Below are positions 7,863-13,674 of a stretch of 13,674 nt of DNA, one piece after another. Positions within the stretch are counted from its first letter, which is position 1, and each line of letters starts with the position of its first letter. The notes under the pieces were generated by a model, which was not told the DNA's origin, searched no databases, and saw nothing but the letters and a program-made list of their open reading frames with translations. The translations under genes were made by a program, and so were the position numbers. This stretch comes from Chromera velia (Eukaryota > Sar > Chromeraceae), in NCBI GenBank assembly GCA_018398765.1, contig JAHBMJ010001555.1:15047-28720 (forward strand), given 5' to 3'.

Positions 7863-8320
7863 TCACTCAAAGTCCAACTTGAAAGTCGACCTCAGTATAT
7901 CGTCTTTCTTCCCTAGAAACTCCTCTGGTTTGATACAGGCTGGTTGGGGCGGAGGAGAGGCTTTGGCTTTGGCTTTTGATTTGGGTTTGGCTTTGAAAAA
8001 TGAGAAAAATACAAACAGAGTCGGACAGGTGCGATTTCTAACCTCAGACCCTGTTTTTTTAACTGACCCCGCTTGATTTATGATGTCCATCTAGACTGGC
8101 GTGTCTTTCCATACCCTCCTGAGCCACCTGCAACCAAAAAAGAGAGTGTTAACGTACCTTTACATATGCGTGTTCCCATGTGTATACCGTTTCTGCTTCT
8201 TTTCATCATATAAAAAAGAATCTATACACAGCACTGTGTTGGCATTCATCCTCGGATTGCTAATAAATTAAGGTTGAGGAAGCTGTTTTCCTCCCGGCAA
8301 ACCATTTGGCATTGTGCCAT
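7863..8320 (-). CDS. Unrecognised minus-strand gene with tiny exons and introns
   Basis: Terminal exon 7863-7990 encodes a Lys/Ala/Pro-rich stretch (KPKSKAKAKASPPPQ) and then CIKPEEFLGKKDDILRSTFK before LDFE and TGA. Its acceptor (ending at 7991) has a strong T-rich tract. Upstream, in transcription order, proposed exons are 8303-8320 (starting ATG), 8235-8259, 8158-8198 and one starting at 8127. They are joined by introns of 43, 36 and 30 nt (8260-8302, 8199-8234, 8128-8157), all GT-AG and in phase, giving SEDECQH, KAETVYTWEHAYVK and VAQEGMERHA. The junction to the terminal exon is unresolved: only donors at 8114 or 8096 keep phase. If no intron precedes the terminal exon, an ATG at 8090 opens the same frame. 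Product unknown; the Lys-rich linker suggests a nucleic-acid-binding or nuclear protein, which is a guess. Confidence 0.35.
8128..8157 (-). other. 30-nt intron, minus strand
   Basis: On the minus strand it starts GTACGT, contains CTCTCTTTTTTGG and ends TTGCAG: a complete donor, pyrimidine tract and acceptor in 30 nt. It joins HAYVK to VAQEGM in phase. This is the most convincing very short intron by sequence alone. Confidence 0.5.
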
Positions 8321-8754
8321 CTATGTAAAAGGACTCAGTCTATTTATTTGGCTTCTTGACTCAAACCTGTTGTTCTGGTCCTTTTACCCTTGTCCGCTCC
8401 GCGTTGCTATGCGTGTATATGCAGTCGTTTCTGTTATATAAGGCAGCTCATAAAACAGTTTTCATGCTCAGCCTCCGGGCTGCAAAGAGAAGAGGTCCTC
8501 ATACTCTAATGGACTTGATTTCATGCAGCGCATGCGTTGTCAAACGTGGTCGAACGTATGTTCAGTGACCTCTGTATGTATGTAGCCGATTTTAATTTTT
8601 TTTCAAAACTCGGCTGATTAGATTTGTTCCACGCACCGGCCGTGGCCCGGCAACATGCGCGTTTGGGGCCGAGGGGAGCCGCAGGGGCAAGCCCCTGGGC
8701 CGCGGCGCGTTGCATGGCCATGACGCTGACACTTTTCACCCAATTTCATTCAAT

Positions 8755-8790
8755 CAGGTGCAAAACAGGTGCATCAGGTGCATCTGGTGC
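8755..8790. repeat. AGGTGCA dispersed repeat, copy 2
   Basis: GGTGCAAAACAGGTGCATC at 8757-8775 is identical to 12641-12659, and it is followed by further AGGTGCATC and TGGTGC words. Confidence 0.7.
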
Positions 8791-8839
8791 TACCTCCAAG
8801 AAGGCTAGCGCTTTCTATATGGTTGATCTGGAGCAGCCG

Positions 8840-8966
8840 CCAAAGCCCGGGCGCCTTTGAAGGCGCGGCCATACCAAAGCCCGACCATACCAAAAGCACG
8901 GCCACGCCAAAGCCTGACCATGCCGAAGGCACGGCTATGCCAAAGCCTAACCGCATACTACACCAA
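8840..8966. repeat. Degenerate minisatellite (about 16-17 bp unit, 33 bp higher-order)
   Basis: Successive units alternate between CCAAAGCC(C/T)GACCAT-like and AAGGCACGGC(C/T)A-like words, with increasing divergence toward the right. A related AAGGCGCCAGCCTG/CTAAAGCCCGG block occurs at about 12564-12590. Confidence 0.7.
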
Positions 8967-9375
8967 AGCCCACAGCTCTATCAGCTGTTTGCATGTATGC
9001 ATTTTGGTGTAAAAGCTGTCTAAAAAAGGTTTTGGTCTTCTAGCCTGTTACTGTATGTCGGTCCGCTACGGTTAGCACCTACTCTTAGGCTGGCAAATTT
9101 AGTCTAACCGTGTCTGTGTACTTTTCTTTTCCCAAAATATCCGGTGGGCAACAATACACCCCAAAACGTTATTGAGGACATCGCGAGCACATCTGGTGTC
9201 AGACTGTGAACGACGTTCCAATTTCTAACACTGCCAGTCACAACATTTTTATGGGTTCATGATTCATACGTATGGTATTGTCAGAGTTTTGAGGGTAGAG
9301 ACTTTTTTAAAGCGTTTGCCGGCTTTGTTCTATATATTTTTGTTCTCTTTTTCACTAGCAGAGGTAATAAACTGA

Positions 9376-9636
9376 ATGATTGCATTGACTCCAAGACCGG
9401 TAAGCCAAAAGAGCCAACCATTACCAACCGATGAAGTGCGATCTTGTTGAGCTCTAGGTTAAGCTGCTGCTAATCTTTTGATGCAGGAATCGCTGCGACC
9501 AGCACATACGCCTTCAGAAAGAGAAAGCGTGCTGGAGACGGAGATAGACGGGATAAGCATGCTTGTGTCTGCCTTTGCCTGGCTGTTTTTGCCTGTGGCT
9601 GTGTTTGCGTGCCTGACTACCTGCCTCACAAAATAA
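9376..9636 (+). CDS. Possible 57-residue tail-anchored membrane protein
   Basis: Exon 1 is 9376-9399 (ATG, MIALTPRP). A GTAAGC donor at 9400 and an acceptor ending at 9486 (CTAAT about 15 nt before TTGATGCAG) define an 87-nt intron. Exon 2 is 9487-9636, encoding an acidic/polar segment (PSERESVLETEIDG) and then the hydrophobic stretch SMLVSAFAWLFLPVAVFACL, ending a few residues before TAA. A single helix at the extreme C-terminus suggests tail anchoring. An unspliced alternative starts at the ATG at 9481 and encodes 51 residues with the same tail. Either way no family is recognised, and the segment could be the last exon of a larger gene, since a strong T-rich acceptor lies just upstream at about 9360. 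Confidence 0.3.
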
Positions 9637-9671
9637 CTGTCTACATATAGCACCTATCGGTCAGGAGGGGT

Positions 9672-10619
9672 TAATGAATGAATGAATGAATGAATGAATA
9701 AATGGATGGATGGTTGCATGGATGGATGGATGACTGAATGTCGGGATACATGAGTGAGTAAGTGAGTGAGCGAGTGAGTGAGTGAGTGGGTGATTAGGTG
9801 GGTAGGTGGGTGGGTGGGCGAGTGAGTGAGTGAGTGAGTGACTGATTGAGTGAGTGAGTGAGTGAGTGAGTGAGTGAGCGAGTGAGTGAGTGAGTGAGTT
9901 GATGAGTGAGTGAAGGTAGGTGAAAGAGCGAAACAGTGCGGGTGGGTGAGTGAGTGAATGAATGCATGAATGAATGAATGAATGAATGAATGAGTGAGTG
10001 AGTGAGTGAGTGAGTAAATGGATGAGTGAGTGACGGTGGTGTGGGAGTGAGTGAGTCAATGAGTGAGCGAGGCTGCGTGGGTGAGTGGCTGAGTGAGTGA
10101 GAAAATGAGGGAGTTAGTGAATGAATGATGAATGAATGAATGAATGGATAAATGAATGAATGAATGAATGAATGAATGAATGAATAAATGAATGAATGAA
10201 TGAATGCGTAGGTGAGTGAGCGCAGATGCCATACTAAGTGCATATTACTAAGTGTGGGAGTGAGTTAAGAAGTGAGTGGGTGGGTGAACGAATCAGTGAG
10301 TGAATGAATGATTGGGTGGGTGGGTGGGTGAGTGAGTGAGTGAATGGATGGATGATTGAGTGAAGGTGGGTGAAAGAGCTAGTGAGTGCAGGTGGGTGAG
10401 TCAGTGAATAAATGAGGGCGTTGGTGAATGAGGCAGTGAGTGAATGAATAATGAATGAATAATGAATGAATGAATGCATGAATGAATAAATGAATGAATG
10501 AATGAGTCAGTGAGTGAGCGTGGGTGAGTGCATGAGTGTGGGAGTGAGTGGGTGCTTGAATGAATCAGTGAGTAAGTGAGTGAATGAGTGAGTGGCTGAG
10601 TGAGTGAGAGAGTGAGTAA
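9672..10619. repeat. Second tetranucleotide array (AATG, GATG, GTGA, GTGG units)
   Basis: About 950 bp with a 4-nt rhythm, switching between AATG, GATG, GTGA and GTGG units, on the same strand as the array at 1606-2400. Non-repeat interruptions occur near 9920-9940, 10030-10090, 10215-10260 and 10370-10390. Open frames on the minus strand (Thr-His-Ser-Leu, Ser-Phe-Ile-His) are products of the repeat. Perfect G-run clusters lie at 9788-9818 and 10314-10328. Confidence 0.95.
10314..10328 (+). other. G-quadruplex motif (four GGG runs, single-T loops)
   Basis: GGGTGGGTGGGTGGG has the shortest loops possible, a composition known to form very stable parallel quadruplexes. Weaker four-run sites occur at 9788-9818 and 2359-2381. 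It may be just a by-product of the GTGG repeat unit. Confidence 0.7.
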
Positions 10620-10628
10620 GGTTGGCAG

Positions 10629-10758
10629 TGTACAGAAGGAAGTGAAAAAGGCTCTCGCCTTCAATGTTTTTACTGGTCGATGCGGTAACTGGGCTCCGAG
10701 AAGCAATGAACAGTTGGAGATTGGCTTTCATACTTCCAATCTGATGCATCGCCTGTAA
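10629..10758 (+). CDS. Probable terminal exon of an unrecognised gene
   Basis: Just after the microsatellite, an acceptor-like GGCAG (ending 10628) or ACAG (ending 10635) precedes an open segment encoding KEVKKALAFNVFTGRCGNWA, then PRSNEQLEIGFHTSNLMHRL and TAA at 10756-10758. The composition looks like real protein (mixed charged, aromatic and Gly/Cys residues) and differs from the repeat-derived frames. The rest of the gene must lie upstream, so the array at 9672-10619 would be in its intron. The opposite strand is also open (10507-10815), but it starts at TTG and runs into the repeat. Family unknown. Confidence 0.35.
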
Positions 10759-11208
10759 GCAAAAACAGAACCAACTCGCCATCGGTTGATCCTGACGTGT
10801 TTCTTGAAAACCCAATGAATCAAAAAAGAGTTAAAGAGAAACAGAAAGGGAAAAAGAATGGGGGACAGCTTAGAGTACAGCAGGTGGCTTCTCTTAACGC
10901 AGGAAGAGAGGAGAACGAAGCGTTAGACTAGTATGTCAGATACGGAATCGCTTGATTCGGCTGTATACTAAGTCTTGTATATATATATATATATATATAC
11001 GCCGCCTGCATTTGACCGCGCAGCCCGTCTCGCGAACAGAAATATGAGGAGAAGTAAAATTAAAAGCTTTAAACTACTTTAAACTCCTTTAAACTATATA
11101 ATTGCATCATGAAAAGCAATTTGAAATTTAGTTCAGATAAAACATTGTATTTCAAATTTCATTTTACATGTTATTTCAATTTTTTAATAGTAGATGGTTT
11201 CACTATTA
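10759..11208. other. A/T-rich spacer with simple repeats
   Basis: No gene seen. It contains a (TA)n microsatellite at about 10977-10999 and three copies of a 10-nt CTTTAAACTM word at about 11067-11096. Confidence 0.5.
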
Positions 11209-11431
11209 GGCGATGCACAGTAGTAAAAAAAAAAATCTGAAAACGTCTATTCCTTTTTTTTTTTTAATTTAAAATTTTATTGTATATATAAAAAAAAAAT
11301 AAAGGTTAAATGACCAGCTTCAACTAGAGTTTGAATCATATCTAGGATCTCAGTTTTACTTTTAGCTTGGTAGACGCTTAAAAAGATTGACTAAAACTAG
11401 CTTCGACTAGAGTTTCGAAATGTATATTGTC

Positions 11432-11503
11432 CTAGATATCGTCAAAGAGCCAGTCAAAGAACTTCTTCTCTGTCTGCTCTTCTGTTTGCATCCATGCATC
11501 CAT
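11432..11503 (-). CDS. Short open segment with acidic/aromatic C-terminus, minus strand
   Basis: From the ATG at 11503 on the minus strand the segment encodes 23 residues, ending EQTEKKFFDWLFDDI before TAG. It may be the last exon of a gene carried by the surrounding inverted-repeat element, or chance. It is too short to assign. Confidence 0.15.
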   Translation of the reverse strand: MDAWMQTEEQTEKKFFDWLFDDI

Positions 11504-11593
11504 CCTTCTTATCACTCTTTACATAGAACAAAAGAGAGCCCCCTTTTCCCTTTGCCCGCCCACTCGCCTTCGTCTCTGTAATCCCCTTTTACG

Positions 11594-12028
11594 ATGGTCG
11601 CTGCGTGCAGTGCCATACACACAGACTTCATTTATTTTTTAATTAACATGAATGGTGAAACGACGGACCGGGTCACTCCCTCTGTCTCCCTCGTCTCTCA
11701 CACTCAGATGAAGATGCTGTATGAAGATGCTGAGAACGAGGGGGAGAAGGAGGATGTCATTGAGCAAGGTTATGATGCAGATGCAGCGGCCAGCCGTGAA
11801 AATGTGTTCAACTAAGAGCACGAGTCGATACCGCGTGGGGATGATACTGAAGTGGCTGTAGAATTTATGAGAAAGAAAGGGTGGATACAAGTCAATGTGA
11901 ATGGAAAACAAGAAGATATGGTTAGTTTTTTTAATAGACACAGCAAAGAGAAGAGAGAAAAGTCTGGTGACAGTGCAGTTGAACAAGGGAAAAAAGATCG
12001 GTTAGTCCGTGTTCAACAAAGTCGATGA
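11594..12028 (+). CDS. Coding-like exon(s) inside the inverted-repeat element
   Basis: A very strong acceptor (pyrimidine tract ending CACTCAG at 11707) precedes ATGAAGATGCTGTATGAAGA. The open segment is rich in Glu and Asp (EDAENEGEKEDVIEQGYDAD) and stops at TAA 11813-11815. The same frame continues beyond it with DDTEVAVEFMRKKGWIQVNV to TGA 12026-12028. A 21-nt GT-AG segment at 11796-11816 would remove the TAA in phase. Otherwise the element's gene is broken. The segment before 11708 (from 11594) may be intron. No domain is recognised. Confidence 0.3.
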
Positions 12029-12469
12029 TGGAATGGTGAAGACACTAGTAGAGACACTAGTAGAGACAAACGTACAATAACAACTAGGACTAGAACCAGG
12101 GTTGAAACTAGGGTTGAAAGATATTTAAAACTTTGAGTTGAGTAATAAGTTTATGAGGAAGTTAGTTTAATAAAAGTACTTCTAAAAGGTGCTCCTTTAG
12201 GTGCTCCTAGAGGTGCTCTAGGAAATCCTTCGTAGAAAAAAAGAAAAAAAAAAAATCTGGAAAGGTCTATTTTTTTTTTTTTTTTACCACTGTGCATCGC
12301 CTCGTTTAACTAGTAGTTTAAATTAAATTTGAAAGAGCCAAACGGATTTCGGTGGTTTGAAGACATTCCAGAACGGATCTTGGTGTCTTAAAGAGCCTTA
12401 TCTAGAAAAGCAGTGAAGCGTTAAAGAGGTAGTTATAATATTTTTAAGCTACTATAGGCTGGAGCTATA

Positions 12470-12562
12470 TTATATACTAGAAAGAATTAGCTTTCTATCG
12501 TCGGAGCCCTGACAATATTGCATACTAGAAAGAATGAGCTTTCTATTGCCAAAGCTCTGGTG
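12470..12562. repeat. Two 48-bp units, each with a 7-bp hairpin
   Basis: TAGAAAG and CTTTCTA, separated by 6 nt, occur at 12478-12497 and again at 12526-12545. Each is preceded by an ATATT(G/A)(C/T)ATAC-like word and followed by a GGAGCCCTG/AAAGCTCTG word. The stems are perfect in both copies. Confidence 0.75.
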
Positions 12563-12635
12563 CCGAAGGCGCCAGCCTGCTAAAGCCCGGAGTTTGATTG
12601 ACAGACCATAGAATTATAGGAAGGCTTTTTGGGGG

Positions 12636-12706
12636 TATCTGGTGCAAAACAGGTGCATCTGGTATAACTTTTTGGTTTGCACCTTTTCTGAGGTACACCT
12701 TTTCCA
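12636..12706. repeat. AGGTGCA dispersed repeat, copy 3
   Basis: It shares the 19-mer GGTGCAAAACAGGTGCATC with copy 2 and GGTTTGCACCTT with copy 1, so it links the other two copies into one repeat family. GGTACACCTTTT follows, the inverse of AAGGTGTACC found at the end of copy 1. Confidence 0.7.
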
Positions 12707-12746
12707 AGCCCTATACCTAAAAAAATGAAAAAGAGAATGACTAAAT

Positions 12747-13587
12747 GATGGTCAAACGAAATGCAGAGCTAGATCTCCATGATGGTAGAACTACTTCATA
12801 AAATAGTCTGTTCGTCAAGGCAGAGTAGAACGAATAGCCGAAAGGCATTCGATCAGCTAGTGCTGCATGAAGTGAATCGATCTGAACTGGCTGATGCTGA
12901 ATGCGCACGGCATAAATCGTACAAATTTTTAAATCGAATGCATGCGCGGCAATCCTATCCCGACTAGCACGGCGCTTCGGCACCGCATGGCACGGCCTGC
13001 ACGCTCGGCCCGCCGGGTCCAGAAGCATAACCAAACGATGGTCAAACGGAATGCAGAGCTAGATCTCCATGATAGTGGAACTACTTCATGAAATAGTCTG
13101 TCCGTCAAGGCAGAGTAGAACGAACAGCCGAAAGACATTCGATCAGCTAGTGCTGCACGAAGTGAATCGATCTAAACTGGCTGATGCTGAATGCGCATGG
13201 CACAAATCGTACAAAATCAAATGCGCGCACGATAATCCTATCCTAGCCAGCACAGTACTTCGGCACCGCGTGGCACGGCCTGCACGCTCGGCCCGCCGGG
13301 TCCAGAAGCATAACCAAACGATGGTCAAACGGAATGCAGAGCTAGATCTCCATGATAGTGGAACTACTTCATGAAATAGTCTGTCCGTCAAGGCAGAGTA
13401 GAACGAACAGCCGAAAGACATTCGATCAGCTAGTGCTGCACGAAGTGAATCGATCTAAACTGGCTGATGCTGAATGCGCATGGCACAAATCGTACAAAAT
13501 CAAATGCGCGCACGATAATCCTATCCTAGCCAGCACAGTACTTCGGCACCGCGTGGCACGGCCTGCACGCTCGGCCCGCCGGGTCTA
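12747..13587. repeat. Satellite-like tandem array, 283-290 bp unit, three copies
   Basis: Units start at 12747, 13037 and 13320 with GATGGTCAAACG. Unit lengths are 290, 283 and about 268 (truncated). Units 2 and 3 are nearly identical; unit 1 is clearly diverged. Each contains AGAGCTAGATCTCCATGATR near the start and GCACGGCCTGCACGCTCGGC near the GC-rich end. Overlapping open frames of 60-100 codons on both strands follow the repeat and are not convincing genes: they start at different places in each unit, and the 283-bp period is not a multiple of three. Confidence 0.9.
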
Positions 13588-13674
13588 GAAGGAAGCATAG
13601 ATACGCGGCAGGCTGGTACCCTATACTTCAACTATTGAACAATTATTTGAATTAAAGATATTAATTTTAAAAAT
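13588..13674. other. A/T-rich end of window
   Basis: Short non-repeat sequence after the satellite array; nothing identifiable. Confidence 0.5.

Larger units (their letters stand above)
8321..9375. other. Intergenic spacer with GC-rich island and minisatellite
   Basis: No convincing gene is seen. An open + frame at 8356-8568 lacks an ATG at its start and has no recognisable feature. A GC-rich island at about 8630-8720 contains the hairpin CAGGGGCAAGCCCCTG (8682-8697). The AGGTGCA repeat (8755-8790) and a minisatellite (about 8840-8966) follow. 9000-9355 shows scattered short open segments I cannot chain. A pyrimidine-rich acceptor-like tract ends at 9360. Confidence 0.4.
11209..12301. mobile_element. 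Candidate inverted-repeat DNA element, about 1.09 kb
   Basis: The left end starts GGCGATGCACAGTAGTAAAA (11209-11228) and the right end is the reverse complement, TTTTACCACTGTGCATCGCC (12282-12301), with one mismatch before the A/T runs. Inside each end is an A-run, a TCTGRAAANGTCTATT word in the same orientation, and a T-run. Internal ACTAG-rich repeats occur near each side (11320-11420 and 12040-12115). Such symmetry fits a DNA transposon or a non-autonomous derivative. I cannot see a clear target-site duplication: the flanks are ATTA on the left and TCGT on the right. No transposase motif is recognised. Confidence 0.45.
12303..12746. other. Spacer with two small repeat families
   Basis: No gene seen. 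It holds the 48-bp hairpin repeat (about 12470-12560) and copy 3 of the AGGTGCA repeat (12636-12706). Just inside the element, at 12188-12225, is a three-fold AGGTGCTC word. Confidence 0.5.

Noticed and set aside
9661-10815. Minus-strand open frames over the second array
   Set aside because: Same cause. The non-repeat part at 10620-10815 begins at TTG, and the + strand reading looks more protein-like.
12747-13587. tRNA-derived SINE or 5S rRNA array
   Set aside because: I could not find A-box/B-box promoter words or 5S-like sequence in the unit.
1-13674. CRISPR array, tRNA or rRNA genes
   Set aside because: No regularly spaced identical short repeats with unique spacers, no tRNA T-loop plus acceptor pairing and no rRNA core motifs were seen by eye; a tRNAscan or Infernal run would settle this.

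Overview
The window looks like nuclear DNA of a eukaryotic protist or alga. It has no bacterial-style operons, no Shine-Dalgarno pattern and no long intact reading frames. It does have long tetranucleotide microsatellites, A/T-rich spacers, AATAAA-type signals, a satellite-like tandem array and many GT...AG splice pairs. The most useful result came from chaining short open segments by hand through GT-AG junctions that keep the reading phase. Several apparently meaningless stretches then become multi-exon genes with very short introns, mostly about 30-65 nt. One predicted protein starts with a signal peptide followed by a basic, hydroxylated, Phe-containing stretch, like the bipartite plastid leaders of algae with secondary plastids. 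I cannot name the lineage from this window.

Layout. 1-1294 (+): 3' part of an unrecognised multi-exon gene (about 180 codons modelled). 1405-2603 (+): possible two-exon gene for a small membrane protein whose single intron holds an 800-bp tetranucleotide array. 2604-3277: A/T-rich spacer and a 119-bp tandem duplication with a GC-rich core. 3278-6288 (+): the best-supported gene, about 765 codons in about 10 exons, encoding a leader followed by two tandem HAD-like domains. The first domain has a good DxD motif, and its motif IV lies in a shifted frame. The second has lost the catalytic motifs. 6289-7862: A/T-rich spacer with small repeats. 7863-8320 (-): small-exon gene including a 30-nt intron. 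8321-9375: spacer with a GC-rich island, a minisatellite and a dispersed repeat motif. 9376-9636 (+): possible 57-residue tail-anchored protein. 9672-10619: second tetranucleotide array. 10629-10758 (+): probable terminal exon of another gene. 11209-12301: candidate 1.1-kb inverted-repeat (DNA transposon-like) element with internal coding-like segments. 12303-12746: small hairpin repeats. 12747-13587: three copies of a 283-290 bp satellite-like unit.

The genes do not form an obvious pathway. All splice models are manual inferences without transcript evidence. Family assignment is reasonable only for the HAD domains. I recognise no tRNA, rRNA, CRISPR or viral gene.
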